DNA from: Bdellovibrionales bacterium
GTDB taxonomy: Bacteria; Bdellovibrionota; FAC87; UBA2466
Direction of reading: 5' to 3'
Length of the DNA stretch: 44,574 nucleotides
NCBI GenBank assembly: GCA_005776395.1
Contig: SXPJ01000018.1
Span: 1-44,574 of the forward strand
This document shows, piece by piece, positions 8,290 through 17,443 of the stretch; within the stretch, counting starts at the first letter, position 1, and the number at the start of each line of letters is the position of its first letter. The translations under genes were made by a program, and so were the position numbers. A model generated the notes under the pieces. It saw only the letters and a program-made list of their open reading frames with translations. It was not told where the DNA came from and searched no databases.

Positions 8290-9030
8290 TTAGCTAAACA
8301 ACGTTTTGCTAAAATGAGACCTGAAGAATTCCTGTTTAGGGCCATTAAAGAAAAGGCTACCGTTTTTAAGGGCCAAGATCCAATTACACTCTCGTTCTAC
8401 GAAGGCTAAGTCGTGAGAGCTCATCAAAATATCGATATTCTTAAGAGCTTTATAAGTCATTACCGCCTGCCAAAAATCGGAAGATGCCTTGGGATCTAAA
8501 TGGTTTGTGGGCTCATCTAAGATTAGAAGTTTGGGATCTTGAAAAAGGGCTCGAGCTAAAAAAATTCTCTGCCTCTCTCCAGAACTCAAATTTTTCAAAA
8601 CTTTGGGTAACAAAGGGGTTAAATGAAGAGACTCAATCATAGGTTTGAATTCAGCTGATTCAATCGAGGGAATGGGTTTGAGAAGTCCTCCCTTGGGTAA
8701 AAAGGCCAACTCAAGTAAATGTTTAACTCTTAATTCTAATGGAAAGCTATGTTCTTGGGGCACTATTGAGACTAAAGTCGAAAGCTTTCTAGCAGAAATG
8801 GTTTTAACTTCCATTCCATAACAGTACAGATTTCCTTTAAGTACCGATTTATCACCAATCAACGTGTTAATCAGAGTTGATTTTCCTGAACCATTGGGAC
8901 CCATTAAAGCAGTTATTGCCCCTTGAGGTATTTGAAAGGAGATTGGGGCTTGCGATAAGGGGCGCCCCTTTTCATAACCAAGGCAAATGTCTCTAGCCTC
9001 CATAAAAAAGGATGAATTTATTTTTTCCAT
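8290..9030 (-). CDS. btuD: ABC transporter ATPase, BtuD/FecE type
   Basis: 246 residues, the cytoplasmic ATPase of a cobalamin- or iron-chelate-type importer. Walker A GPNGSGKS (residues 44-51), Q-loop around VPQE, signature LSSGE (148-152), Walker B LLILDEP (168-174) and the H-loop SSHD are all present, so it should be active. Its 5' end overlaps the permease gene by 13 bp, which implies translational coupling. It is the last gene of a three-gene minus-strand operon, binding protein-permease-ATPase. The family is certain; the substrate is inferred from the BtuF-like partner, and heme or siderophore transport is possible. Confidence 0.85.
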   Translation of the reverse strand: MEKINSSFFMEARDICLGYEKGRPLSQAPISFQIPQGAITALMGPNGSGKSTLINTLIGDKSVLKGNLYCYGMEVKTISARKLSTLVSIVPQEHSFPLELRVKHLLELAFLPKGGLLKPIPSIESAEFKPMIESLHLTPLLPKVLKNLSSGERQRIFLARALFQDPKLLILDEPTNHLDPKASSDFWQAVMTYKALKNIDILMSSHDLAFVERECNWILALKNGSLFFNGPKQEFFRSHFSKTLFS

Positions 9031-9992
9031 AATAAGTACAGAAAGAGTGGCCCACCTAAAAGTGTAGTAATAATTCCAACAGGAAATTCAATCGGAGGCA
9101 AAAGCATTCTAGATAAAGAATCAGAGAGACCTAAGAATAAGGCACCCCCTATAAATGAACCTGCAAAGAGAAGTCGAGTTGATGAGGGCCTTAAGGCCAA
9201 TCGAATACAGTGCGGGACCACAAGGCCTAAAAACCCAATAGCTCCCGTGGCTGAGGTAATTAAGGTCAGGTGAACTGAGGTCAGAAATAAAATAAAACTT
9301 CTTACTTTAGAGGGAGGGAACCCTAAAGTTCTTGCGACGGAATCCCCAAGACTTAAACCATCAAGAAATCGACCTGAAACCCAAAGAATTGCACATAAAA
9401 ATAAGTTAAGTCCCAGAAAGATTAGAGATTCATTAAAGTTTATCCAAGGAATATTTCCAAAAAGCCATCTTAGAGATCCGGCGCCAGGAGATTGAGATCG
9501 ATAGGATAAAATTAAAAACAGAGCAGAAGAGAATATAAAGTTTAAACCCATTCCAAAGAGAACAATCCGTTCGAGCTCCTTTCCAGTTTTCCAATGGTAG
9601 CTAAGAATTAAAAGAACAATCACAACCATTGCGAAAAGAAGACCAAATCCCAAGCTCTTAGGGGATCCGGTGGGTATATTTAATAAGGTCTCTGCTGTAA
9701 CTACACCCAAAGTCACAGCACTAGAAACTCCTAATATGTAGGGCTCAGCTAAGGTGTTGTTGAAAATGATCTGATATGTCGCTCCCAATATGGCTAATGA
9801 CCCCCCCACAGCAATCACAAGTAAAAACCTAGGGATTCTTAATGACCAGAGAATCCGATGGTCAATTTCATTAGGTCCGGTCGAGTTCCAAAGAGCAGAA
9901 ATCGAAAGTAGCTCACCACCTAAAAACGGAAGAAGAAGTAAGATTAAGATTCCCAACAAAAGCCCAATTAAAATTTTGTTATTAGTTTTCAT
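9018..9992 (-). CDS. btuC: FecCD/BtuC-type ABC transporter permease
   Basis: 324 residues, nearly all hydrophobic, consistent with the ten-helix FecCD permeases that import vitamin B12, heme or ferric siderophores as a dimer. Family hallmarks include LRIPR-F near residue 50, GA-YQ-IF-N-LA-P-ILG around 67-90, and the ATPase-coupling region GFLGLVVPH near 253-261. It overlaps the binding-protein gene by 4 bp (ATGA) and the ATPase gene by 13 bp. The start is an ATG at the overlap. Confidence 0.9.
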   Translation of the reverse strand: MKTNNKILIGLLLGILILLLLPFLGGELLSISALWNSTGPNEIDHRILWSLRIPRFLLVIAVGGSLAILGATYQIIFNNTLAEPYILGVSSAVTLGVVTAETLLNIPTGSPKSLGFGLLFAMVVIVLLILSYHWKTGKELERIVLFGMGLNFIFSSALFLILSYRSQSPGAGSLRWLFGNIPWINFNESLIFLGLNLFLCAILWVSGRFLDGLSLGDSVARTLGFPPSKVRSFILFLTSVHLTLITSATGAIGFLGLVVPHCIRLALRPSSTRLLFAGSFIGGALFLGLSDSLSRMLLPPIEFPVGIITTLLGGPLFLYLLWKK

Positions 9993-10849
9993 GGCTGGGG
10001 ACCTAAGATTTCAATTAAGTGCTCAAGAGGAGTGAAAGTGGTTCTTGCAAACAGATCTGAATGTAACAAGATAACCTTGGTTTTCTTTGTTTTCCACCAC
10101 TTTGAAGCAAGTTTCTCAGTTTGTGAAAGTTGCTCTTTAGAATCTCCTAAAACAAATAAAATATCTGGCTCGTTTTTTATTAGCCAATCGGTAGCTACTT
10201 GAGGATATGGGGTTAGAACTGAGTCCTTTAATAAATTCTCTCCTCCGACCTGAGTTAGTAGATCAGATAAAAAGGTTCTGCGTCCAATAAGAGTTGTGGG
10301 TGAAGGCCAGGCTAAGGCGATGAAAGTAAATTTCCGTAATAATTGTTTTTGAATAGTTTGATAATTTCGAAGCCGGTTTTCAATGGCGGTTGTCTCTGTT
10401 TGTTGAAATACTTCAGTTAGAATTTTTCTGGCCTGTTCGAATAAGCTAGAAACTGAAAAAACAGAGATCTGAACATGTTTAATGTTAAGAGTTGTTAGTT
10501 TTTCACTAAACGATAATGGGGTAGATTGATGGTCGATAAGAACCCAGTCCGGAGAGAAGATGAGAACTTTTTCGATGCTGGGTAGAAATAATGAGCCAAT
10601 CCTTGGAAGTGATTTAGCCTGTTCTGGATAGTCGCTGAAATGGCTTACTGCTAAAATTTGGTTTCCGTATCCTAATTGAAATACGAGTTCAGTAATGGCA
10701 GGACTTGTGGTGATAACTTTGGGTAGTGCAAATGCAGAACTACAAATAGCTATTTCAAGAAGTCCAAGAATCTTTAATTTGCTTTTAAGGAACTCTAAAA
10801 AATTCACCCGACGATATTGGCATGAAGCTTTTAGTGACACTAGATGCAT
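9989..10849 (-). CDS. btuF: Periplasmic substrate-binding protein, BtuF-like
   Basis: 286 residues from the ATG at 10849. It has the BtuF/helical-backbone fold pattern: VITTSPAITELVFQLG, then VSHFSDYPEQAKSLPRIGS, then KVLIFSPDWVLI, matching cobalamin-binding proteins. The signal peptide (ILGLLEIAICSSAFA) begins unusually far from the first ATG, so a GTG about 15 codons downstream may be the true start; neither has a clear ribosome-binding site. No lipobox is obvious, so the protein is likely soluble in the periplasm. The 225 bp upstream contains no cobalamin riboswitch box that I can see. No TonB-dependent receptor is nearby. Confidence 0.8.
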   Translation of the reverse strand: MHLVSLKASCQYRRVNFLEFLKSKLKILGLLEIAICSSAFALPKVITTSPAITELVFQLGYGNQILAVSHFSDYPEQAKSLPRIGSLFLPSIEKVLIFSPDWVLIDHQSTPLSFSEKLTTLNIKHVQISVFSVSSLFEQARKILTEVFQQTETTAIENRLRNYQTIQKQLLRKFTFIALAWPSPTTLIGRRTFLSDLLTQVGGENLLKDSVLTPYPQVATDWLIKNEPDILFVLGDSKEQLSQTEKLASKWWKTKKTKVILLHSDLFARTTFTPLEHLIEILGPQP

Positions 10850-11064
10850 TTTTTAATCACGTTATTTCAATGGGTTAGAGGGGTGTGAAAAAAATAGACA
10901 GAGTAAATCGACGAAAAAGCCGATAAATTAGCTGAGACTTGCTGAAAATGTTAAAATATTAAGGCAGGGGGAAGTTACATCTTGAGCTTACAACCTGTTC
11001 ACAGCTTGATTCTGCAGTGATTTGCTGAGTGCCTTGAAAACATAAATCTCTCTTGGATTACTTT

Positions 11065-11070
11065 GGGAGG
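11065..11070 (+). promoter_or_regulatory. Ribosome-binding site fixing the start at 11075
   Basis: GGGAGG lies 4 nt before ATG 11075. A TTG at 11063 in the same frame overlaps this site and is therefore not the likely start. Confidence 0.8.
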
Positions 11071-11074
11071 AATT

Positions 11075-11683
11075 ATGGATCGAGTAAAGCCGGCAACCTA
11101 TTCGGATCTCAGGGATTATTTTACCCTTGAGTTAAAGGCGGTTATGGAAAAGCATAGGCTATCCGCCCGCGACACCTCAATTCTTTATCTAGCCTCCCTA
11201 TTATCTCGCCACATTGAATCCGAGAGGTTTTTCTGTTGGGGTGCTAATGGAAAACCGGAAGACACATTGCTCACCGACCTCTATATTCAATACTTACAAG
11301 CCAAGACTGAAGAAAAAAAGGTGATCCTCCAGCGACTTGGGGATATTTGTCTAATGATTAGCGGTTACTTCGCTGAGAGTATTCGGCGAAAAGTTGTCGA
11401 TCTTGGATTTTATTTTGGAATGGGAGGTATTGCCTACTACAACCTATCTACTATGGTCCAAGAGTCCGAGCCCAAAGGAACATTCGATGAGCTTTCGACT
11501 AAATTTGAATCTTTTTCAAATGTTCTCGGAGAAATGAGTGAACGTAGTGGTTTGCAATCCAACAAAGATGTATTGCGCCTTTATGAGCGCTGGATCACAA
11601 CGGGGAGTGATAGATTGAGAGATCTTTTAAACGATAAAGGCATCCCGGTGCCTATTAAAGTAAATATTAAATCAAGCCAATAA
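11075..11683 (+). CDS. Conserved hypothetical protein, first of a pair
   Basis: 202 residues, soluble, mostly helical, with no signal peptide or clear membrane segment. The central stretch GDICLMISGYFAES followed by RKVVDLGFYFGMGGIAYYNL resembles an uncharacterised proteobacterial family that I remember only as conserved hypotheticals. The gene is followed after 10 bp by a second unknown gene on the same strand, so the two are probably cotranscribed and may act together. It starts a new plus-strand unit, divergent from the btuFCD-like importer across 225 bp, in which I see no other feature. No function can be assigned. Confidence 0.75.
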   Translation: MDRVKPATYSDLRDYFTLELKAVMEKHRLSARDTSILYLASLLSRHIESERFFCWGANGKPEDTLLTDLYIQYLQAKTEEKKVILQRLGDICLMISGYFAESIRRKVVDLGFYFGMGGIAYYNLSTMVQESEPKGTFDELSTKFESFSNVLGEMSERSGLQSNKDVLRLYERWITTGSDRLRDLLNDKGIPVPIKVNIKSSQ

Positions 11684-11688
11684 AGAGG
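11683..11688 (+). promoter_or_regulatory. Ribosome-binding site fixing the start at 11694
   Basis: AAGAGG, overlapping the stop codon of the previous gene by one base, sits 5 nt before ATG 11694. A GTG at 11688 in the same frame overlaps the site and is unlikely to be the start. Confidence 0.7.
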
Positions 11689-11693
11689 TGTCG

Positions 11694-12377
11694 ATGAGCG
11701 CAGTTAGGCAAATTGATAGAGCTCTTAAACGCTTATATAATATTGAGACCCCTCTTTGCGCTGAGAAGTTCCTGGTTAACTATTTCCCAATCGGTACAAA
11801 AAAACAAATTGCTTCAAAAGATTTGGAGGGAGCTCTCTATATTCAACAGAGTTCCGTAACCCAAGAGAGCGAGGAGCCCTCTGTAGACTTAGGTATCTAT
11901 TTGAGTGAGCGGGTTAGAAGAGAATTGAAAAGCTTTCCCTCTTGGCAGAGTCCCTGGACTCTTGAACAGGTAAAGGCATTTTCTGTAGCCAGTGAGGAGA
12001 TTAGTCATTTCCATTATCTCGTATTTAATTTGGAACGAAATAGGTCCGTGAGTGAATTCGAAATTGAACTACAGGGTGAAATTGATAAGTTTCTTTTGTT
12101 GTTTTTTTGTGAATCTTTTAGTGGGAAAAGTGGAGAGAGTAAATTCGAAGAGCTTTTCGAACGGCTTTTTATCAACTTTCGTTTAGCCAATTCTTTAAAT
12201 GAAATTCAAAGGCAAAGATATTTAGATGCCAGTATTTATGCGAAAATGTTTTTTCGAAAATTAAAAAGAAATCTCGCCCAGAAGAGACGGGTTTCATTAG
12301 CCCTGAAACAAACTCGATTTTTTTATCAAATGGATCTAGCCCACAAAATGTCATTTTTACATGGAACTAGAGATTAG
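11694..12377 (+). CDS. Conserved hypothetical protein, second of a pair
   Basis: 227 residues, soluble and helical, strongly basic toward the C-terminus (repeated Lys/Arg from about residue 185). The segment EEISHFHYLVFNLERN followed by SEFEIELQGEIDKF, near residues 100-140, has a His and Glu-rich helical pattern that looks conserved; the His and acids could bind a metal, but this is only a possibility. The gene follows the previous unknown gene by 10 bp and overlaps the convergent heptose adenylyltransferase gene by 11 bp. I do not recognise a function. Confidence 0.75.
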   Translation: MSAVRQIDRALKRLYNIETPLCAEKFLVNYFPIGTKKQIASKDLEGALYIQQSSVTQESEEPSVDLGIYLSERVRRELKSFPSWQSPWTLEQVKAFSVASEEISHFHYLVFNLERNRSVSEFEIELQGEIDKFLLLFFCESFSGKSGESKFEELFERLFINFRLANSLNEIQRQRYLDASIYAKMFFRKLKRNLAQKRRVSLALKQTRFFYQMDLAHKMSFLHGTRD

Positions 12378-12858
12378 ATTTCATCTTTTCGATCATTTGT
12401 GTTGTTGAGTAACCCTTGATCATAGAAACGCAAACAACTTTACCCCCCGAAGATTCAACAATCTTTTTTTCGGGTAAATTTTCCGGAAGATAATCTCCCC
12501 CTTTAACGTGGATCTCGGGTTTGATGAGGCCTAATAATGTTTCCGGAGTGTCTTCCGTGAAAATAGTTACAAAATCTACGGACTCTAGCCCGGCCATTTG
12601 TTTAGCTCTAGTAGACTCAGATTGAAGAGGCCTGGAGTCCCCTTTAAGTTTTTTGACTGAGCTATCGCAATTGATTCCAACAATTAGAATGTCGCCAAGA
12701 TTTCTGGCCTCTAAAAGATAAGAAATATGACCCAGGTGAATAAGATCAAAGCAGCCATTGGTACTAATGATTCTTTTTCCGGAGGCGCGTAACTTGTTAC
12801 ATAGCTCGGAGATCTTCTCTCTGGGAATAATCTTCTCCTCAAGACTACGGAGCTTCAT
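12367..12858 (-). CDS. rfaE2: D-glycero-beta-D-manno-heptose 1-phosphate adenylyltransferase
   Basis: Makes ADP-heptose for the inner core of lipopolysaccharide. 163 residues, equivalent to the C-terminal domain of bifunctional HldE, here as a separate protein (HldC/RfaE2 type). The nucleotidyltransferase motif GCFDLIHLGH gives the HxGH signature at residues 41-44; VKGGDY and the terminal GYSTTQMIEK are characteristic. GAGGCG precedes the ATG, which abuts the stop codon of the upstream RDD gene with no gap. No kinase domain (RfaE1) is in the window. It implies an LPS-bearing Gram-negative cell. Confidence 0.9.
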   Translation of the reverse strand: MKLRSLEEKIIPREKISELCNKLRASGKRIISTNGCFDLIHLGHISYLLEARNLGDILIVGINCDSSVKKLKGDSRPLQSESTRAKQMAGLESVDFVTIFTEDTPETLLGLIKPEIHVKGGDYLPENLPEKKIVESSGGKVVCVSMIKGYSTTQMIEKMKSNL

Positions 12859-13806
12859 TTAGTTCGCCTCATAGACATTTGTTCCGGAGAGAACATCAAG
12901 AATATTTCTTCCATTCTTTTGTATGATTAGCATAACTGAAGGAACGATGGGGGCTGAGAAAATGAAGGTCCAAAAAATCCTCATGGCTTTTCTTAGGGTG
13001 TAGTTTTCTTCCCGTTTATCTCCATATGACATTCCTAGTGACCACACCCACATACCGAAAGTTCGTTTGAAAATAAGTAGAGAAAAACCTAAATAGCCCA
13101 ACCAAGCAGCCGCAAACTCTAAAACTGCGACTCTTTGAAATTTGGGATGGCCAAAATCTGTAATAATCTCAATTGAAAAACCAGTGGTGAAATCATTCAA
13201 CAGGTTTGATGTTAAAATAATCATTCCAGTCCAGATAAAAAGTACAAAAACCTGGTCAATGACACTAGCTAACAGGCGTTTAAAAACCGAAGGGCGAGGA
13301 AGGGGAGGGGGTTGAGTGTGATTTGATGCCTTCATCTCAAATTTTTGGGGATCAACTTTGGATTCGAAAAAATGAATCTCGGGAGTTGGCGGAGATGAAT
13401 CCATGACCTCAGCAAGTCGATTTTCGTTTGAGCGATTGTCAGCTTTTGGCATGAGGGCGATATTTCTAAGCGTCGTGGCCTCAATCTTAAAGGGCTTAGT
13501 TGCAGGTTCTAAAAGAGTTCTGATCTCTTCAGCTTTGGAGGGCTCAATAGAAGCTTTAATCTCAGTCTCTGCGGATACTAACTTCGTTTCTTTTATTTCA
13601 ATTTTAGGGGTCAGATTTCGAGGGCTTTCTAGTCCCAAACCCTCGGTTAGGGGAACAAAGGCTCTTCGATAGGAGGTTCCCTGTTCGATGAGTTCAACGC
13701 TTAAAAAATCCTGAAGGTCTAGCAGAGAACTAACATGGATCTGCTGTTCAGCATTTGATCTGTTTGAGGGCTGCTTTTTTGAACCGATATGATTTTCTTG
13801 TTCCAA
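12859..13806 (-). CDS. RDD family membrane protein with a long N-terminal tail
   Basis: 315 residues. The C-terminal part (about 173-312) is an RDD domain: RLLASVIDQVFVL with the conserved Arg and Asp, two or three membrane segments around 185-202 and 225-246, KRTFGMWVWSLGM, a further hydrophobic segment near 280-295, and NGRNILDVLSGT. The first 170 residues are hydrophilic, acidic/basic mixed and Pro-rich near 140-172, likely a disordered cytoplasmic tail. RDD proteins are mostly uncharacterised; some act in ion transport. The start is TTG with GGGGAG 7 nt upstream. It is cotranscribed with the heptose adenylyltransferase gene. Confidence 0.8.
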   Translation of the reverse strand: MEQENHIGSKKQPSNRSNAEQQIHVSSLLDLQDFLSVELIEQGTSYRRAFVPLTEGLGLESPRNLTPKIEIKETKLVSAETEIKASIEPSKAEEIRTLLEPATKPFKIEATTLRNIALMPKADNRSNENRLAEVMDSSPPTPEIHFFESKVDPQKFEMKASNHTQPPPLPRPSVFKRLLASVIDQVFVLFIWTGMIILTSNLLNDFTTGFSIEIITDFGHPKFQRVAVLEFAAAWLGYLGFSLLIFKRTFGMWVWSLGMSYGDKREENYTLRKAMRIFWTFIFSAPIVPSVMLIIQKNGRNILDVLSGTNVYEAN

Positions 13807-13888
13807 GAGTTTCTCCCCGTTATTCCTACCTATAGCGCTAATCCGTTAACCTTGTACCCGCTGGCGGTATTATGTATTCGAATTTAGT

Positions 13889-16800
13889 CTAACTTGCTTC
13901 GATAGTGACATCAAGTCTTCGGCAAAGTTCCTGGACCTCTTTGAGTTGGGCCCGCCAATCAGTGTTCTCCACGCTAAAGATAAATTTTTGGTCAGGAGTT
14001 AAAGAATAGCGCTGCGGGTTAGATTGGATAAGTTTAACCAGTTTTTCTGGGCTGGCTGGAGTTGTGGGTGCAAATTGAAGCGAGGTTCTTTTCGGGCCAC
14101 AACTCATTCTGAGAACATGGAGTTGTTTTAAATAGAGTTTAATCACCATGAGTCCAATAAGGTTAGTAACCTCTTCGGGTAATGGGCCTAGGCGATCTCG
14201 AACCTCAGTTTCAATCTGTGAAATACTCTCTTCATTCTCAGCACTAGACAATCGTCGATATAGAGAGACCCTTTCACCTACATCGGGTAAGTAGTCATTG
14301 GGAAAGTAGGCTGCAACTTTAAGAGTGATCTCCGGCTCTATTTCAATTTTCTTTTCTTGTCCCCTTAAGGCTCGAATACTTTCTTCTAAAAGTTCAAAGT
14401 AGAGATCCACTCCAATCGCATTGATGTGTCCTGACTGATCTTTGCCCAATAGGTCACCTGCTCCTCGGATCTCTAAGTCATGGCTTGCAATATTAAAACC
14501 GCTACCCAGCTCTGAGTAGCGTTGGATAACCTGAAGCCGTTCTTTAGCATCGCCTGTAAGACTACTTTCAATTGGAGCCAGTAAATAACAGTAAGCTCTT
14601 TGAGAGGAACGCCCTACTCGACCTCTTAATTGGTAAAGCTGCGCCAGTCCAAAATAATTGGCCTTATCTATAATAATGGTATTAGCTCTTGGAATGTCTA
14701 AGCCCGATTCTATAATCGAGGTGGTCAAAAGAATCTGAAAATCGCCCTTGTAAAATCCCAGCATTTTTTTCTCAAGTTCATCGGCATCCATTTGGCCATG
14801 AACAACCGCTACTTTGATTTTAGGTAAAAGTTGGCGTAGATTTTTTTCAACTTCAAAAATAGTTTCAATTCGATTGTGAACAAAAAAGACCTGTCCATCT
14901 CTTAATAGTTCATTTTGAATCGCTTCAGTAATGACCTCATCTGAATCACGACACACAAAGGTTCTAACACTTAAACGATCGGGAGGGGGCGTTGCAATAA
15001 CAGAGATCTCCTTGATTCCAGTCATAGCCATATTAAGAGTTCTTGGAATGGGGGTCGCTGTCATAGAGAGAACATGAATTGAGGCGGCCATCTGTTTTAG
15101 GCGTTCTTTATGAATGACTCCAAATCGATGTTCCTCATCGATAATTAAAAGGGCTAAGTCTTTAAATTGAATGTCGGGTGAAATAAGGCGATGGGTTCCG
15201 ATTAAAATATCTATTTTTCCATCGCGAAGATCGTTTAATATTTTTTTAACCTCAGAAGTTGTTCTGAAACGTGAAACCATCTCGATCTTTACAGGGGTGT
15301 TTTTAAAGCGGGATTTAAAGTTTTCATAATGCTGAAACGCTAAAACAGTAGTGGGAACTAAAACTGCAACTTGTTTATTATCTAATACAGCTCGATAAGC
15401 AGCTCTCATGGCAACTTCAGTTTTTCCATAGCCTACGTCACCACAAACCAATCGGTCCATCGGATGTTTCTGACTTAAATCCTGCATTACATCTTCGATG
15501 GCCCGCATCTGATCGGGAGTTTCATCGAATGGAAACTCCATTTCAAACTGAAGATAATCTGCCCCTTGAGCAGAAAAGGCTGGAGCCGAGAGAAGCTTTC
15601 TTTGGGCCTGAATATAAAGAAATTGAGCCGCGAGTTCTGCAATCGCTTTTTCAGCTTTTTTCTTGGTTTTGCTCCAGGCCTCTCCTCCGAGCTTATCAAG
15701 GGCAACCGAAGCTCCCTCACCTCCTACATATTTTTGTAAAACATTGAGTCGATAAACTGGAATATAAAGCTTATCTCCATCACGATACTCTAAGAGAACA
15801 TAGTCGTTAGGGACTCCAACAAAGTCCATAGACTTGAGACCTAAATATCTTCCCACTCCAAAATCTTTATGAACTACAAAATCGTTAACCTTGAGATCTC
15901 TAAAGGCTGAAATCAGTTTCCCGTGTTCAGCTTGTGAAATCTTTTGACCTGAACGGGAACTTCTCTTTTTAATCCCGAAAATCTCTTCTTCACTTAGAAT
16001 AACTGTTTTTAATGAGGGGTAGATTCGACTTTCTCTTAAGAACCCTTGCCAAACGTGAATTGAATTAAAGTCCTGGCTAGGCATCTGTTTCCAAGGCGTT
16101 TCGGTTTCAGCATGTTGAAAAATATTAAAACTATAAGGTGAGAAAAGAAGGTTGATTCGATCCGAGTGAACTTGAGTGTGAGAAACAATGTGAATTCGAT
16201 AGCCCTCATCTATCCAATCGTGAAATCTTTTAGCAAAGGCCTCTAACGAGGGATGGGAGGTGCCCCTTTGATGAGCTGTAGTTCTCTCATGGCTTAGGGA
16301 AACCTCTTGGCTTTTTAAGGTGGCGACTTTATCGGTTTTTTTTTGTTGAAAGGGCTCAAAAAAATAGTCCTGCTCAGAGCGGATTTGTGAGCTTATCTCT
16401 TCTGTTTTTAGAAAGAGGTGTTCGGCAGAACTAATGGGTAAAAGATTTTTTTCGAAGAGCTCAAGATTTTTTAGAAGTTTGGGATATTCCTCTTCACGGG
16501 CAATTTGAGTAAGCTGTTCTTTCCCTTCCCAAATGCAGGTTCGTTCTTTTGGAAAGTAATCAAGAATCGAACTAGAGCCCTCTGAAAGCAGGGGAAAAAG
16601 AAACATATTTTCCTGAGCCAAAATGCCCATTTTTAGGTTTTCTAAAATTTCATCCCGTTTTATTTTTGGAACTCCTAGTGAATCGAGCCGCTCTTTTACC
16701 GAGGAGGAAACTTTCCTCAGGTTGTCGCCATGAGGAACTAAAGACAGACTTACCGGAAGCACAAATCCTTTTTCAAGTTTTCCTAAAGAGCGCTGAGAAA

Positions 16801-17443
16801 TGGCATCAAAAAATCGAATCTCTTCAATAAGATCTCCAAAAAATTCAATTCGAAATGGATGGGAATAAAGGGGGGAGAAAATATCAACGACTCCACCTCG
16901 GACAGAAAAAATACCAGGGTCATAAGCTGTGGGTTGGCGTTGATACCCAGCCTCGATAAGATTTAAAATCAACTGATCTCGATCTACTTCCTGGTTGGGC
17001 TCAAAAATTAAAGTGGCCCCGAGGAACTTTTCAGGGAGTAAAGTTTTTTGAAGCAAAGCTCTTAGAGTTGTAACAAAAACCCGTTTCTCAGGATCATTGA
17101 TAGCATGAAATAAAGCTACATTTCGCTCAGCTAAAACTTCAGAATTGGGCAAGAGGCTTCGATGAAAATCGAATTCTAAAGGAGGAATGAAGTGAATCCG
17201 TTGAGCGGCCTCTTTACCACCAAAGAAACTGAAATGATCAATCGCATTACGTGCGTTTGCACTTGATGAAAACACAACCACTATAGGTGGGGTCGAGCTT
17301 TCATGACATTTTAGAATAACTAAACCTTGAGCAATGGGATCTAGTCCCACTAATTGGGTCCCTGGAGAGGGTGAATCTCCATGATGGGTTAACCAATTCT
17401 CCAAAATGGATTGAGAGGAGAGACTGTCGTTAAACCCTACCAT
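13889..17443 (-). CDS. mfd: Transcription-repair coupling factor Mfd
   Basis: Removes RNA polymerase stalled at DNA lesions and recruits UvrA. 1184 residues, the usual size. The UvrB-like module fills the N-terminus (VRGGVVDIFSP around 182-192); the CarD-like RNA polymerase interaction domain spans about 518-575 (VVHKDFGVGRYLG...DYVLLEYRDGDKLYIPV). The RecG-like helicase has Walker A GDVGYGKT (668-675), DEEH (769-772) and TATPIP (795-800); a GRVGRS motif and the C-terminal TRCF domain follow. The ATG overlaps the gpsA stop by 7 bp, with AAGGA close upstream. All key motifs are intact. Confidence 0.97.
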   Translation of the reverse strand: MVGFNDSLSSQSILENWLTHHGDSPSPGTQLVGLDPIAQGLVILKCHESSTPPIVVVFSSSANARNAIDHFSFFGGKEAAQRIHFIPPLEFDFHRSLLPNSEVLAERNVALFHAINDPEKRVFVTTLRALLQKTLLPEKFLGATLIFEPNQEVDRDQLILNLIEAGYQRQPTAYDPGIFSVRGGVVDIFSPLYSHPFRIEFFGDLIEEIRFFDAISQRSLGKLEKGFVLPVSLSLVPHGDNLRKVSSSVKERLDSLGVPKIKRDEILENLKMGILAQENMFLFPLLSEGSSSILDYFPKERTCIWEGKEQLTQIAREEEYPKLLKNLELFEKNLLPISSAEHLFLKTEEISSQIRSEQDYFFEPFQQKKTDKVATLKSQEVSLSHERTTAHQRGTSHPSLEAFAKRFHDWIDEGYRIHIVSHTQVHSDRINLLFSPYSFNIFQHAETETPWKQMPSQDFNSIHVWQGFLRESRIYPSLKTVILSEEEIFGIKKRSSRSGQKISQAEHGKLISAFRDLKVNDFVVHKDFGVGRYLGLKSMDFVGVPNDYVLLEYRDGDKLYIPVYRLNVLQKYVGGEGASVALDKLGGEAWSKTKKKAEKAIAELAAQFLYIQAQRKLLSAPAFSAQGADYLQFEMEFPFDETPDQMRAIEDVMQDLSQKHPMDRLVCGDVGYGKTEVAMRAAYRAVLDNKQVAVLVPTTVLAFQHYENFKSRFKNTPVKIEMVSRFRTTSEVKKILNDLRDGKIDILIGTHRLISPDIQFKDLALLIIDEEHRFGVIHKERLKQMAASIHVLSMTATPIPRTLNMAMTGIKEISVIATPPPDRLSVRTFVCRDSDEVITEAIQNELLRDGQVFFVHNRIETIFEVEKNLRQLLPKIKVAVVHGQMDADELEKKMLGFYKGDFQILLTTSIIESGLDIPRANTIIIDKANYFGLAQLYQLRGRVGRSSQRAYCYLLAPIESSLTGDAKERLQVIQRYSELGSGFNIASHDLEIRGAGDLLGKDQSGHINAIGVDLYFELLEESIRALRGQEKKIEIEPEITLKVAAYFPNDYLPDVGERVSLYRRLSSAENEESISQIETEVRDRLGPLPEEVTNLIGLMVIKLYLKQLHVLRMSCGPKRTSLQFAPTTPASPEKLVKLIQSNPQRYSLTPDQKFIFSVENTDWRAQLKEVQELCRRLDVTIEAS

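Noticed and set aside
8176-8409. Plus-strand frame covering the end of the ABC ATPase gene
   Set aside because: Its second half is antisense to the conserved ATPase gene; the cysteine-rich frame ending at 8272 explains the first half better.
10850-11074. Possible cobalamin riboswitch upstream of the BtuF-like gene
   Set aside because: Neither the B12-box nor the GCCACTG core could be found on the minus strand, so no riboswitch is claimed.
15487-15747. Overlapping frames on both strands inside mfd
   Set aside because: They overlap the conserved region before the mfd helicase and show no independent start signals.
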